From: Rhodococcus sp. 1163
Lineage (GTDB): Bacteria; Actinomycetota; Actinomycetes; Mycobacteriales; Mycobacteriaceae
NCBI RefSeq assembly: GCF_002091985.1
Contig: NZ_MKKX01000020.1
Coordinates: 186,001 to 250,000, forward strand
Length of the DNA: 64,000 bases
Direction of reading: 5' to 3'
This document shows positions 38,759 through 48,103 of the stretch, piece after piece. Each line of letters begins with the position of its first letter. Position 1 is the first letter of the stretch. A program made the position numbers and the translations under genes. The notes beneath the pieces were generated by a model, which was given only the letters and a program-made list of their open reading frames with translations, was not told where the DNA came from and did not search any database.

Positions 38759-39109
38759 TCAGTTGAACGAATCGCCGCAGGCACATGAGCCCGTTGCGTT
38801 CGGATTGTCGATCGTGAAGCCCTGCTTCTCGATGGTGTCCACGAAGTCGATGGATGCACCCTCGACGTACGGAGCGCTCATCCGGTCGACAGCCAGCGTG
38901 ACTCCGTTGAAGTCCACTGCGAGATCGCCGTCGAGGCTGCGATCGTCGAAGAAGAGCTGATAGCGCAGGCCCGCACAACCACCGGGCTGCACAGCAACGC
39001 GCAGCGCGAGGTCGTCGCGTCCTTCTTGGTCCAGCAGCGCCTTGGCCTTCGATGATGCAGCTTCAGTCATCGTGACCTTGTGCGTGATGGTTTCGTTCGA
39101 GACGGTCAT
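38759..39109 (-). CDS. erpA: A-type iron-sulfur cluster insertion protein
   Basis: This 116-residue HesB/IscA-family carrier has the three conserved cysteines: PGGCAGLRYQLFFDD near residue 64, and the C-terminal pair NATGSCACGDSFN. The N-terminal VTMTEAASSKAKALLDQEG is typical. It delivers [Fe-S] clusters to apo-enzymes. Radical-SAM LipA and Rieske QcrA, both in this window, are possible clients. It corresponds to Rv2204c. GGGAGAG precedes ATG 39109. Confidence 0.93.
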   Translation of the reverse strand: MTVSNETITHKVTMTEAASSKAKALLDQEGRDDLALRVAVQPGGCAGLRYQLFFDDRSLDGDLAVDFNGVTLAVDRMSAPYVEGASIDFVDTIEKQGFTIDNPNATGSCACGDSFN

Positions 39110-39175
39110 GGGCTCTCCCTATCAGTCGTACTCAACCCGTGAACGACTCAACCGTACTCCGCGCACAGGTATTCC

Positions 39176-40255
39176 TCACAGCCCGCCGCGTAATGCTCCA
39201 GTACCTTGATCGACCTGTTGTGCTGCGTACTCGGCCAAAAGCTCGAGTTGTGGCCCGGCATCGGTCATCGCCTTGTCCACGGAACCGGCGAACTCGGCTA
39301 CGGAATACGCTCCAGAAAGACCTGCTGCTTCCCACTGTGCGGTCTCTAGAGCTATCTGACCTGCAAGGACTATCGTCGGCGCTCCGGATCGCGCGCCTGC
39401 GGATGCAAGTTCGGTGACGAGCTTGCCCCGAAGGGACTGACTGTCGAATTTGCCTTCACCGGTGATGACGAGATCGACCGACGCCAGTAGATCTGCCTGG
39501 TCGGTGAGTTCGGCCACCACGGCCGCGCCGGACTCACGCCGCCCGCCCAACGCAAACAGTGCCGCACCGATGCCTCCAGCAGCACCCGCACCCGGCAGCT
39601 CGGCGACGTCGGCTCCAGCCTCGCGTTCCAACTTCACGGCCCATTCGCGGTTGAGCTCTTCGAGAACATCGACCATCGCGGCATCCGCGCCTTTCTGTGG
39701 CCCGAAGACTTGCGCTGCGCCGTGCTCGCCCAGTAACGGGTTCTCGACGTCGGTGGCAGCGACCAGTTCGACCGACTGCAGTCGTGCGACGGCATCGGCC
39801 AGTCCACCGAGTGCACTGACCATCCCCCGTCCGCCGTCGGTACAACTACTGCCGCCGAGACCGACGAACACCCTCTCGATGCCGTCGACACCCAGAGCAG
39901 CAACGATCAGCTGGCCGACGCCGTCGCTACTTGCCCGCAATGCACTGCGAGTGGTCGGTGGACCATCGAGGAGACTCAATCCACACGCCTGTGCGGCTTC
40001 GATGAACGCTGTCCCGCCGTCGAGCAGCCACCGCGCCCTGACCCGCTTCCCGAGTGGTCCGTCCACGTCGAGTTCGCGCACTTCGCCACGATCGACGGCC
40101 AACACGTCGACGAATCCCGGACCGCCGTCCGATTGCGGCGCCAACACGAGCTCGTCCCCCGGACGTCCGAGTCGCCAACCTCTAGCGATTGCGTCGGCCG
40201 CCTCGTTCGCGCTCAGTGTGTTGCCGAACGAATCGGGCGCAATCATCACTCGCAT
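39176..40255 (-). CDS. glxK: Glycerate 2-kinase (GlxK/GarK family)
   Basis: This 359-residue glycerate kinase type-2 protein begins RVMIAPDSFGNTLSANEAAD. It shows PQSDGGPGFVDVL, ARWLLDGGTAFIEAAQACGL, and the FVGLGGSSCTDGGRGMVSAL block near residue 120. LPGAGAAGGIGAALFALGG and VITGEGKFDSQSLRGKL carry the catalytic-site acids. It phosphorylates D-glycerate, linking glyoxylate and serine metabolism to glycolysis. ATG 40255 is chosen because the family starts there, and the 32 upstream residues are not conserved-like. It is divergent from the DUF3043 gene and corresponds to Rv2205c. Confidence 0.92.
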   Translation of the reverse strand: MRVMIAPDSFGNTLSANEAADAIARGWRLGRPGDELVLAPQSDGGPGFVDVLAVDRGEVRELDVDGPLGKRVRARWLLDGGTAFIEAAQACGLSLLDGPPTTRSALRASSDGVGQLIVAALGVDGIERVFVGLGGSSCTDGGRGMVSALGGLADAVARLQSVELVAATDVENPLLGEHGAAQVFGPQKGADAAMVDVLEELNREWAVKLEREAGADVAELPGAGAAGGIGAALFALGGRRESGAAVVAELTDQADLLASVDLVITGEGKFDSQSLRGKLVTELASAGARSGAPTIVLAGQIALETAQWEAAGLSGAYSVAEFAGSVDKAMTDAGPQLELLAEYAAQQVDQGTGALRGGL

Positions 40256-40381
40256 CGTCGAAAGTCTAGGTCGACAGTGGAGACGCGGCATGTCGAGGCC
40301 GCCGTGCTCGAGGAGCCTTCGCGGACGCAAGTTGGTGTGGCCGATGTTCACCTATTCGCTTCCATCCCATAGCCTGGGTGA

Positions 40382-41038
40382 GTGAAGTTGCTACGCCGCG
40401 GAAACTCTGACAATTCGGACAAGCACGATTCGGCCTCGGTCGAGTCGGCACCGACGGATTTGTCGCCGCCGAACGAGATCGTCGGCAAAGGTCGCCCCAC
40501 GCCGAAACGGCGTGAGGCCGAAGCCCGACGCCGCGGTCCGGTCGCGCCACCGCCGATGACGAGCAAAGAGGCCCGCGAGCGTCGCAAGGCGAACAAGGGA
40601 ACCAAAGTCGACCGCAAGAAGGCATCCGAGGAGCGCCGAGCCTCCTCGGCCGACCGCCGCGCGCGGATGCTCGCCGGTGAGGACAAATTCCTACTTCCGC
40701 GGGACAAGGGCCCCGTTCGGGCATACGCCCGTGATCTCGTGGATGCGCGCCGGAATCTGGTCGGTTTGTTCATGCCGCTTGCGCTTCTGTTGATCTTCGC
40801 GCTCTTCCTCGATCCGGCCGTTCAGGCGTATGTCACGCTGGCGATGTTCGTGATGATGCTGTTCATGGTCGGCGAGGGAATCTTCATCGGCCGCCAGATC
40901 AACAATCGCGTTCGTGCTCGCTTCCCCGACACCACCGACGGTGGATTCAAGCTCGGGTGGTACGCGTTCGTTCGTGCTTCGCAAATCCGCAAGATGCGCG
41001 CCCCTGCGCCTCGCGTCAACCGCGGCGCAGCTGTCTGA
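40382..41038 (+). CDS. DUF3043 membrane protein
   Basis: This 218-residue protein has a long basic and Pro-rich cytosolic half (residues 1-105, with GRPTPKRREAEARRR and ARERRKANKGTKVDRKKASE). Two transmembrane helices lie near 125-170 (LVGLFMPLALLLIFALFLDP, VTLAMFVMMLFMVGEGIFIG), followed by a short tail RFPDTTDGGFKLGWYAF. The FLLPRDKGPVRAYARDLVDA block before the first helix is the family mark. It matches Rv2206. The role is unknown. The highly charged N-terminus suggests binding to nucleic acid or acidic lipid. Start GTG 40382. It lies 4 bases from cobU, so it is probably co-transcribed with the cobalamin genes. Confidence 0.85.
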   Translation: MKLLRRGNSDNSDKHDSASVESAPTDLSPPNEIVGKGRPTPKRREAEARRRGPVAPPPMTSKEARERRKANKGTKVDRKKASEERRASSADRRARMLAGEDKFLLPRDKGPVRAYARDLVDARRNLVGLFMPLALLLIFALFLDPAVQAYVTLAMFVMMLFMVGEGIFIGRQINNRVRARFPDTTDGGFKLGWYAFVRASQIRKMRAPAPRVNRGAAV

Positions 41039-41042
41039 CACC

Positions 41043-41618
41043 ATGACGTTGCCCAAGCGCACACTGCTGCTCGGTGGCGCGCGATCGGGCAAGTCCAGCC
41101 ACGCCGAACACCTCGCGGCTGCGACAGGACCGGTCAGATACGTGGCAACCGGCCGAAGACGCCCCGGTGATGCCGATTGGGACGCGCGGATAGAAGAACA
41201 TCGAGTTCGACGGCCGGCCACGTGGACGACCGTGGAAGCGACCACGAACCTGCCCCAGCTGATCGTCGACGAGACACCGGGTGTCACGCTCGTCGACGAT
41301 CTCGGCACCTGGCTGACCCACACCATCGACGACCGGTCAGCCTGGGACAGCCCGCGCGGCACGATCGCGGCGGAGATCGACGCGCTCGTCGACGCCGTTG
41401 CGCAGTGCACGGGCACCCTTTTGCTGGTCACTCCCGAAGTGGGGTTGTCCGTAATCCCCCACACTCGGGCGGGCAGACTGTTCCAAGACGAGATCGGCGT
41501 ACTCAATTCCCGGCTGGCCGAGGTCTGTGACGACGTCGTACTCGTCGTGGCGGGCCTTCCCCTCGCACTCAAGTGTGCCGGGGTTCCACCTTTCCGAAAG
41601 GCTGAGCAGCAACCGTGA
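41043..41618 (+). CDS. cobU: Adenosylcobinamide kinase / adenosylcobinamide-phosphate guanylyltransferase
   Basis: This 191-residue bifunctional enzyme has the Walker [18 protein letters not shown] at residue 8. [17 protein letters not shown] has the family His that takes the [16 protein letters not shown] is the Walker B, and [20 protein letters not shown] with DEIGVLN marks CobU. It activates the corrin side chain for nucleotide-loop assembly. It overlaps cobT by 4 bases (GTGA). The set cobU-cobT-cobS covers the last steps of cobalamin synthesis or cobinamide salvage. Confidence 0.95.
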   Translation: MTLPKRTLLLGGARSGKSSHAEHLAAATGPVRYVATGRRRPGDADWDARIEEHRVRRPATWTTVEATTNLPQLIVDETPGVTLVDDLGTWLTHTIDDRSAWDSPRGTIAAEIDALVDAVAQCTGTLLLVTPEVGLSVIPHTRAGRLFQDEIGVLNSRLAEVCDDVVLVVAGLPLALKCAGVPPFRKAEQQP

Positions 41619-42706
41619 CGTCCGAAACAACCGAGAACTCGACGCCGTTGCGTCCGGTCACTCCGCCGTCGCCGCAGGCCCGCTCTGCGGCGTCGGAACG
41701 ACAGAAGTCGTTGACCAAACCTGCCGGCAGTCTCGGTCGACTCGAAGAGATCGGTGAGTGGATTTCGGCGTGCCAAGATCAGTGTCCGCCCCACGCGCTG
41801 GTCCGACCTCGGGTCGTTGTGTTTGCCGGTGATCACGGTGTTGCGGCCCACGGGGTTTCGGCCTATCCCGCCGAGGTGACCATTCAGATGGTGGCCAATA
41901 TCGCGGCCGGTGGCGCTGCGGTCAATGCACTGGCCGCAGGGGCGGGCGCAACGGTCCGTGTCGTCGATATCGCTGTCGACTCGGATACGGACACCACGAT
42001 CAGCCGGTACAAGGTCCGAAGGTCGAGCGGTTCGATCGATCGTGAGGATGCGTTGTCGGAGTCCGAGGTTCGGGCTGCGATCGAGGCCGGTCGCGCAATC
42101 GCGGACGAGGAAATCGACGGCGGTGCAGACCTGCTGATCGCCGGTGACATGGGAATCGGAAACACTACTCCGGCAACGACATTGATCGCAGTAATCACCG
42201 ACACCGAACCGGTGGCCGCAGTAGGTCGCGGCACCGGCGTCGACGATGCCGGGTGGATCCGCAAGACGGCGGCGATTCGTGATGCGATGCGGCGTGCCCG
42301 TCCGGTCGTGAAGGATTCCGTTGCGCTGCTTCGCGTTGCCGGTGGCGCCGATCTTGCCGCCATGGCAGGGTTCCTCGCCCAAGCTGCACACCGTCGTACG
42401 CCTGTCATTCTCGATGGGCTCGTCGTCACGGCGGCCGCGTTGGTTGCGGAGGAGTCGGCCCGAGGGGCACGTGAATGGTGGATCGCCGGCCATCGCTCGT
42501 CCGAACCTGCTCACTCGATTGCATTGCGTCACTTGAGAATCGAACCCCTACTCGAGCTCGACATGCGACTCGGCGAGGGCTCGGGCGCTCTCGCCGCACT
42601 ACCTTTGGTGCACGCGGCCATCGCCGCGCTGAAGGACATGTCGACTTTTGCAGATGCAGGTGTGAGCACCCGAGCCGCCAAGCCCGAAGCGCCGTCCGAG
42701 GCCTGA
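41615..42706 (+). CDS. cobT: Nicotinate-nucleotide-dimethylbenzimidazole phosphoribosyltransferase
   Basis: This 363-residue CobT makes alpha-ribazole phosphate from dimethylbenzimidazole and nicotinate mononucleotide. Seen motifs: [16 protein letters not shown] near residue 30, [16 protein letters not shown] with the binding His/Asp, [31 protein letters not shown] near 175, and [16 protein letters not shown] with [16 protein letters not shown] near the end holding the catalytic Glu. GTG 41615 overlaps the cobU stop, so translation is coupled. The first 25 residues are variable and Pro-rich. Confidence 0.95.
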   Translation: MTSETTENSTPLRPVTPPSPQARSAASERQKSLTKPAGSLGRLEEIGEWISACQDQCPPHALVRPRVVVFAGDHGVAAHGVSAYPAEVTIQMVANIAAGGAAVNALAAGAGATVRVVDIAVDSDTDTTISRYKVRRSSGSIDREDALSESEVRAAIEAGRAIADEEIDGGADLLIAGDMGIGNTTPATTLIAVITDTEPVAAVGRGTGVDDAGWIRKTAAIRDAMRRARPVVKDSVALLRVAGGADLAAMAGFLAQAAHRRTPVILDGLVVTAAALVAEESARGAREWWIAGHRSSEPAHSIALRHLRIEPLLELDMRLGEGSGALAALPLVHAAIAALKDMSTFADAGVSTRAAKPEAPSEA

Positions 42707-42709
42707 GAA

Positions 42710-43471
42710 GTGCATTCGATATGGGTGGGCCCTCGCCTGGCCCTGTCCTGGTTGACTGTCCTTCCAGTGCGGGGGCCGAACCACATAGACCGGGATGATG
42801 CCCGCAAAGCCATGTCGTCAGCCCCTGTCGTCGGATTGTTGCTCGGCATGTTCGCGGCAGGCGCGGTGTGGTGTGCGGACGCACTCTCGCTCGGTGGACT
42901 GCTCGGCGGACTGCTCGGCGTCGGCGCGCTTGCCCTGCTGACACGCGGCATGCATATCGACGGCCTGGCCGATACGGCAGACGGTCTCGGTTGCTACGGA
43001 CCGCCCGAACGAGCTCGTGAAGTCATGCAGAGTGGAAGCGCCGGGCCGTTCGGAGTCGCCGCACTCGTCCTCACCCTCGCAATCCAGGCTGCCGGCTTCG
43101 GTCTGCTGGCGGAGCAGCAGGCTTTCTACTCGATAGCCTTGGCCGTTGCGGTCGGTCGTGTCGCCGTCGTCATCGCGTGCAGAGGCGGGACGCTTCCAGC
43201 CGTCGACCACGGGTTCGGAGCACTCGTTGCCGGTACCCAAAGCCGCATAGTGGTCGGTCTCTGGTGTGCCGCAGCGCTTGTCGCAGCGGCCGGAAGCGTG
43301 GACGGCCGCTGGTGGCAAGGCCCCGTAGTCGTCGCAGCAGTGTTGGCGATCGGCGTTGTTCTCGTGCGCCACTGTGTCCGACGGTTCGGTGGTCTCAGCG
43401 GCGACGTGCTGGGCGCAGCTCTGGAAATAACCACAACCCTCACTGTCGTGGGTTTGCTGATCGGATCCTGA
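42710..43471 (+). CDS. cobS: Adenosylcobinamide-GDP ribazoletransferase (cobalamin synthase)
   Basis: This 253-residue multi-pass membrane enzyme joins adenosylcobinamide-GDP with alpha-ribazole. It begins with the hydrophobic LALSWLTVLPVRGP. The metal-binding acidic motif is MHIDGLADTADGLG near residue 85, with ERAREVMQSGSAGPFGVAAL after it. Several hydrophobic helices and a RFGGLSGDVLGAALEITTTL segment near the C-terminus follow. It starts 3 bases after cobT and ends the plus-strand cobalamin group. It is convergent with ilvE, with two bases between the stops and no visible hairpin. Confidence 0.93.
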   Translation: MHSIWVGPRLALSWLTVLPVRGPNHIDRDDARKAMSSAPVVGLLLGMFAAGAVWCADALSLGGLLGGLLGVGALALLTRGMHIDGLADTADGLGCYGPPERAREVMQSGSAGPFGVAALVLTLAIQAAGFGLLAEQQAFYSIALAVAVGRVAVVIACRGGTLPAVDHGFGALVAGTQSRIVVGLWCAAALVAAAGSVDGRWWQGPVVVAAVLAIGVVLVRHCVRRFGGLSGDVLGAALEITTTLTVVGLLIGS

Positions 43472-43473
43472 AC

Positions 43474-44577
43474 TCAGCCGAGCTTGGTCATCCACCCATG
43501 GGTGTCGGCGAACGTGCCGCGCTGAATGCCGGTCAAGGTATCGCGCAGGGCGAGAGTGATGTTGCCCGGTTCTCCGTCGGCGATCGTGAACGCACCGTCC
43601 GCTGACTTGACGCTGCCGACGGGAGTGATGACTGCCGCGGTTCCGCAGGCGAATACCTCGGTGATGTCACCGGACTCCGCTTTCTTCTGCCACTCATCGG
43701 TCGAGATGCGCCGCTCTTCCACCGGGATTCCGGAGTCGGTCGCCAACGCCAGGAGTGAATCGCGGGTAATTCCCGGGAGCAAGGACCCGGAGAGCGAGGG
43801 CGTGACCAAACGGGCGTCGGAACCGGAGCCGAACACGAAGAACAGGTTCATGCCACCCATTTCCTCGACGAAGCGGCGCTCGATCGCGTCCAGCCAGACA
43901 ACCTGGTCACAGCCCTGATCGCTGGCCTGCGCCTGCGCAAGCAGCGATGCCGCGTAGTTGCCGGCAAATTTGGCGGCTCCGGTACCACCGGGAGCGGCGC
44001 GTACGTACTCGGTCGACAGCCACACGCTGACCGGTTTGACACCACGAGGGAAGTACGCCCCAGCAGGTGAAGCAATGAGCATGTACCGGTACGCGTCCGC
44101 GGGCCGGACACCGAGCCCTGCCTCGGTAGAGAACATGAATGGACGAAGGTAGAGGGCGTCCTCGCCACCGGCCGCCGGGATCCACTCGCGATCCACGGCA
44201 AGCAACTCCTCGATCGAGGAGGTGAACAGCTCCGTGGGAAGCTCCGGCATCGCCAACCGCCTCGCCGAGGATTTGAACCGCTCGGCGTTGGAATCGACGC
44301 GGAACGAGGAGAGATCGCCGTTGGGCTGACGGTAAACTTTCAACCCTTCGAAAATCGCCTGTCCGTAGTGCAGGACCATCGCAGCCGGATCCAACTCGAT
44401 CGGCCCGTACGGCGCGATGGTCGCGCCGTACCAGCCCTTCTCCGAGGTGTAGTCGATCACTGCCATGTGATCGGTGAAGAACTTCCCGAACCCGGGCGCC
44501 GCCAATACTGCTTCTCTGACCTCCGAAGGAGCCGGAGAAGGATGCTGCACACGGGTGAATTCGGGAACGCCTGTCAT
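43474..44577 (-). CDS. ilvE: Branched-chain amino acid aminotransferase
   Basis: This 367-residue fold-type IV PLP enzyme has the [20 protein letters not shown] front. [19 protein letters not shown] is near residue 70, and [15 protein letters not shown] precedes the PLP lysine region [15 protein letters not shown] near 200. [20 protein letters not shown] and the phosphate cup [18 protein letters not shown] near 275 follow. It catalyses the final transamination to Leu, Ile and Val with 2-oxoglutarate/Glu. ATG or equivalent start at 44577. It stands 32 bases downstream of gcvT on the same strand. Confidence 0.95.
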   Translation of the reverse strand: MTGVPEFTRVQHPSPAPSEVREAVLAAPGFGKFFTDHMAVIDYTSEKGWYGATIAPYGPIELDPAAMVLHYGQAIFEGLKVYRQPNGDLSSFRVDSNAERFKSSARRLAMPELPTELFTSSIEELLAVDREWIPAAGGEDALYLRPFMFSTEAGLGVRPADAYRYMLIASPAGAYFPRGVKPVSVWLSTEYVRAAPGGTGAAKFAGNYAASLLAQAQASDQGCDQVVWLDAIERRFVEEMGGMNLFFVFGSGSDARLVTPSLSGSLLPGITRDSLLALATDSGIPVEERRISTDEWQKKAESGDITEVFACGTAAVITPVGSVKSADGAFTIADGEPGNITLALRDTLTGIQRGTFADTHGWMTKLG

Positions 44578-44609
44578 GCACTGAGCTTATCGAACGCGTC
44601 GAAGCCCGC

Positions 44610-45725
44610 TCACTTGGTATTCGCTGCAACGAAAGGCGGGGCGACGATCTCACATCGCAGTGCGCGGCCACGGACATCGACCTCGACGATGTCACCCGGC
44701 TCCACCCCCGCTGTGGCGTCCACTAGTGCAAGCGCAATTCCGACCCCGAGCGTGGGCGAGAACGTCCCTGACGTCGTGACGCCGACCACGCCGCCGTCCG
44801 CCACGACGTTCTGTCCCTGCCGCAGTACCCCGCGGTCGAGAGCCTTGACGCCACGGAGGACTCGCGCCGGACCCGCCGCCTTTTCTGCCAGCAGAGCGTC
44901 CCTGCCCCAGAATCGGTCCTTCTTCCATCCGATCGCCCAACCACATCGGGCTTGAAGCGGCGAGATGTCCAGCGAGAGCTCATGTCCGTGGAGTGGATAA
45001 CCCATCTCGGTACGCAAGGTATCTCGCGCGCCGAGGCCTGCTACCTGACCGTCGGAAAGCTTCACGACGTCGACGAGGGCACGGAAGAGTGCCTCGGCGT
45101 CGTTCCACGAGCAGACCAGTTCGTATCCGTGCTCACCGGTGTAACCCGTGCGGCACACGCGCACCGGCACCTCGTTGCCTTCGGCGTCGGACCACTGCGC
45201 GTCGACGAAAGCCATGTACTCCAAATCCACTGGGAGACCCAACTGCTCGACCACAGCGCGAGAATCTGGCCCTTGCACCGCGAACACGCCGAAATCGCGA
45301 TGCTGGTCGCGAACGACGACGCCTTCGGGAGCCTCGGCGGTCAACGCGGCGACGACCGACGCGGTGTTGGCGGCGTTCGGAATCAGGAACACCTCTTCGG
45401 GCGAGACGAAGTAGGCGATCAAATCGTCCACCACTCCCCCGGACGTGTTGCAACACAACGTGTATTGCGCCTTCCCTGGGCCCACTCGGGTGAGGTCGTT
45501 GGTCAGCGTGGAGTTGACGAAGTCCGCCGCACCGGGTCCATCGACCGACGCCTTTCCGAGATGACTGACGTCGAAGACGCCGACGGAGGCACGGACTGCC
45601 TTGTGCTCCGCTACGACACCAACGTAGGAGACTGGCATTTCCCATCCGCCGAAAGGCGCGAACGTCGCTCCCAGTTCGACGTGGACGGCGTGTACGGGTC
45701 CGCGAGCAAGTTCTTCTGCACTCAT
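44610..45725 (-). CDS. gcvT: Aminomethyltransferase (glycine cleavage T protein)
   Basis: This 371-residue T protein passes the aminomethyl carbon from the lipoyl H protein to tetrahydrofolate. It shows [20 protein letters not shown] near residue 25, [35 protein letters not shown] near 95, [15 protein letters not shown] near 200, and [23 protein letters not shown] 45725 is chosen since residues after it align with the family. The open frame upstream to 45794 would run into the promoter of the aminopeptidase. No gcvH or gcvP is nearby. LipA and LipB, needed for H-protein lipoylation, lie 6 kb away. Confidence 0.94.
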   Translation of the reverse strand: MSAEELARGPVHAVHVELGATFAPFGGWEMPVSYVGVVAEHKAVRASVGVFDVSHLGKASVDGPGAADFVNSTLTNDLTRVGPGKAQYTLCCNTSGGVVDDLIAYFVSPEEVFLIPNAANTASVVAALTAEAPEGVVVRDQHRDFGVFAVQGPDSRAVVEQLGLPVDLEYMAFVDAQWSDAEGNEVPVRVCRTGYTGEHGYELVCSWNDAEALFRALVDVVKLSDGQVAGLGARDTLRTEMGYPLHGHELSLDISPLQARCGWAIGWKKDRFWGRDALLAEKAAGPARVLRGVKALDRGVLRQGQNVVADGGVVGVTTSGTFSPTLGVGIALALVDATAGVEPGDIVEVDVRGRALRCEIVAPPFVAANTK

Positions 45726-45816
45726 AGCGGCCAACGCTAGCGGACGGCCGCCCGTCGGGCCCGAGTCACTACGATCGTGTACGACCGGGAACAATCAATA
45801 CTTCAGGAGCTGCCAC

Positions 45817-47334
45817 GTGCCATCGACTTCACCCCGCACTCTCGGACCCGAGCTGGCGCTGGCCGGCCGCCTCGGAAAAGATGTCGACGTTCTCGTCGTC
45901 GCACTCAGTACAAGTGAAGACGGACTGGAACTCGTCATCACCGACGACATCTCCGGAGATGCGCTCGCCGCCGAGTTGCTCGATGCCTTCGAGGCTGTCG
46001 GTGCAACAGGCAAGGCTGACGAGATCACCCGCATTCCCGCCCCCGCAGCGCTGGACGTGACGAGTGTCCTCGCAGTCGGGCTGGGTAAGTCGGCCGACAT
46101 CGACATCGAACGCATCCGCCGGTCCGCCGGTACTGCAGCTCGCGCGCTGTCGGGTACTGCGATCGCGGCGACGACGCTCTCCGCCCTCGACTTGGGCGCT
46201 GCGGCAGAAGGTTTCTTCCTCGGTGCCTATACCTTCACCGAGTTCAGATCTGCACTGTCGGCACCTACTCCGGAAGCCGGGCCCCTCGGGCGCGTCGAAC
46301 TGCTCGTCGCCGACCCCCGCGCACGTGAGGCCAAGGACGAGCTGACCCGTTCCGTTGCCATTGCGGAGTCAGTCGCGATCGCCCGCGACTTCGTGAACAC
46401 CCCACCCAGCCACCTGTACCCGGAGGAGTTCGCCGCACGCGCGAAGGCACTGGGCACCGACGTCGGACTGAGTGTCGAAATTCTCGACGACAAGGCCTTG
46501 GAGAAGGGCGGCTACGGCGGAATCCACGGCGTCGGCAAGGGTTCTTCACGTCTGCCCAGGTTGGTGCGTCTGACGCATTCCGGTGGTAAACGTAAGTCCA
46601 AGAAGGTGGCGTTGGTCGGAAAGGGAATCACTTTCGACACCGGCGGCATCTCGATCAAGCCTGCTGCCGGCATGGAAAACATGACCTCTGACATGGCCGG
46701 TGCTGCGGCCGTGATCGCGACCGTGATTCTCGCTGCCAAGGTGGGCCTCGAACTCGACGTCGTCGCCACGGTCCCCATGGCGGAGAACATGCCGTCCGGC
46801 ACTGCACAACGGCCGGGCGACGTACTGACGCAGTACGGCGGCATCACGGTCGAGGTCATCAACACCGACGCCGAAGGACGACTGGTACTCGCCGACGCCA
46901 TCGTGCGTGCGTGCGAAGACGATCCCGACTACCTGATCGATACCGCAACGCTGACGGGCGCGCAGGTCGTTGCACTCGGCAACCGGACGCCGGGAGTCAT
47001 GGGCACCGACGAGTTCCGCGACCGCGTCGCCGAGATTTCGCAGGCTGTGGGCGAAGACGCTTGGGCCATGCCGCTCCCAGGTGAAATTCGACGCGAGTTG
47101 GACTCGAGAGTCGCCGATCTCGCCAACGTCACCAACGGACGCGCGGGCGGAATGCTGGCTGCGGCATTGTTCCTGAAGGAGTTCGTGGCGGACGGCGTTC
47201 AGTGGGCGCATATCGACGTCGCCGGTCCGGCATTCAACACCGGCGGCCCGTTCGGCTACATCGGCAAGGGCGGAACCGGAGTACCGGTCCGCACGATGTT
47301 CGCCGTTCTCGAAGACATCGTCGAGAACGGTTAG
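45817..47334 (+). CDS. pepA: Leucyl aminopeptidase (M17)
   Basis: This 505-residue cytosolic di-metal aminopeptidase has a variable N-terminal domain to about residue 170, then [18 protein letters not shown]. The first metal-ligand block is [26 protein letters not shown] near 265 (Lys and Asp ligands). The M17 signature [14 protein letters not shown] is near 350, with [19 protein letters not shown] and the end [15 protein letters not shown]. It releases N-terminal Leu and similar residues from peptides and may help glutathione-like or peptide turnover. AGGAG (45805-45809) lies 7 bases before GTG 45817. The mycobacterial ortholog is called pepB (Rv2213). Confidence 0.94.
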   Translation: MPSTSPRTLGPELALAGRLGKDVDVLVVALSTSEDGLELVITDDISGDALAAELLDAFEAVGATGKADEITRIPAPAALDVTSVLAVGLGKSADIDIERIRRSAGTAARALSGTAIAATTLSALDLGAAAEGFFLGAYTFTEFRSALSAPTPEAGPLGRVELLVADPRAREAKDELTRSVAIAESVAIARDFVNTPPSHLYPEEFAARAKALGTDVGLSVEILDDKALEKGGYGGIHGVGKGSSRLPRLVRLTHSGGKRKSKKVALVGKGITFDTGGISIKPAAGMENMTSDMAGAAAVIATVILAAKVGLELDVVATVPMAENMPSGTAQRPGDVLTQYGGITVEVINTDAEGRLVLADAIVRACEDDPDYLIDTATLTGAQVVALGNRTPGVMGTDEFRDRVAEISQAVGEDAWAMPLPGEIRRELDSRVADLANVTNGRAGGMLAAALFLKEFVADGVQWAHIDVAGPAFNTGGPFGYIGKGGTGVPVRTMFAVLEDIVENG

Positions 47335-47393
47335 ACGCGTCACACCATGTGGTTGATTCGAGTGCGTCCGGGGGGGCGCTCGGATCAGTACCG

Positions 47394-47723
47394 CTATTCG
47401 GTAGCCCTGCGCTCGATAATTTTCTGTCGAGCATCGTGATCTCGCATCCGCTGGGGATAGCCCGTCTTTCGGACGTCGTAGACGGGGATCTTCAGGTCGG
47501 GTCCAAGCTTTCTGATGTGTTTCTCATCCACGACGCGCCGTGTCCACTCACCATCGTTTGCCACCAGAACGACAGTGACAGGAGTCACTGTCGTCTTCGG
47601 CTCCACGAATGCTTCGACGCCGATTCTCGCCGCCGTCCAGTCCGCGAGATACTGCGCTACCGACCCCTCTCGGGGGCCTCTACCTTTGCCACTGCGTCGA
47701 GTGAGGCGATCGAACAAACTCAC
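47394..47723 (-). CDS. Small conserved hypothetical protein
   Basis: This protein of about 109 residues reads SLFDRLTRRSGKGRGPREGS at the start, then VAQYLADWTAARIGVEAFVE and a strand pair TTVTPVTVVLVANDGEWTRRVV. The segment ADLKIPVYDVRKTGYPQRMRDHDARQKII appears in form GPDLKIPVYDVRKTGYPQ. GTG 47723 is used because AGGAG lies 7 bases upstream. A longer frame to 47774 starts inside low-complexity sequence. The basic N-terminus and acidic strand pair are all that is visible. It is convergent with pepA (59 bases between stops). No function can be given. Confidence 0.65.
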   Translation of the reverse strand: MSLFDRLTRRSGKGRGPREGSVAQYLADWTAARIGVEAFVEPKTTVTPVTVVLVANDGEWTRRVVDEKHIRKLGPDLKIPVYDVRKTGYPQRMRDHDARQKIIERRATE

Positions 47724-48103
47724 TGAACCACTCCTGTCTTGGGTGCGTGAAGATCGACCTTCGCGTTCGCACAAGCCTTGTTACTCATGAGTTTGCCAGT
47801 GCGAGGGCGGCCCCTCGGGGAACGTGGGAACTCCAAGGATGGAAGGATGAGGATAGAGGGTTCAACTCTCTCGTTGTAGAGAACGATTTCCGGTCTCGTC
47901 GAAAGGGCGTCTACGTGTCTGCAGTAAAAGTCCGTGGATCGTGGAAAGAAGTTTTCTTCGATTCGGCGCGGACACAGACAGCGCCGAAGATCGCAATTAA
48001 CGCAAGTATCGTCCGCGAACCTTGCAACGCCAGCACAATGGTCTACGACCACAAGTCGTAAGAACTAAATTACCCGCACACAACTGTCGAGGAGTCAACA
48101 GAC
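47724..48103. other. Intergenic region upstream of sucB
   Basis: This 380-base gap lies between divergent genes. Open frames of about 100 codons occur on both strands (plus 47747-48061, minus 47720-48052), but both lack ribosome sites and family features, and the base composition is lower in GC than the genes. It should hold the sucB promoter. A GAGGAG ribosome site (48092-48096 area) precedes ATG 48104. Confidence 0.6.

Noticed and set aside
40691-42532. A 613-codon minus-strand frame over DUF3043-cobU-cobT
   Set aside because: Antisense to three recognised genes. The translation is Arg/Ser/Thr-rich with no family feature.
47747-48061. A 104-codon frame before sucB
   Set aside because: Opposing frames of equal length exist on both strands and neither has protein-like features.
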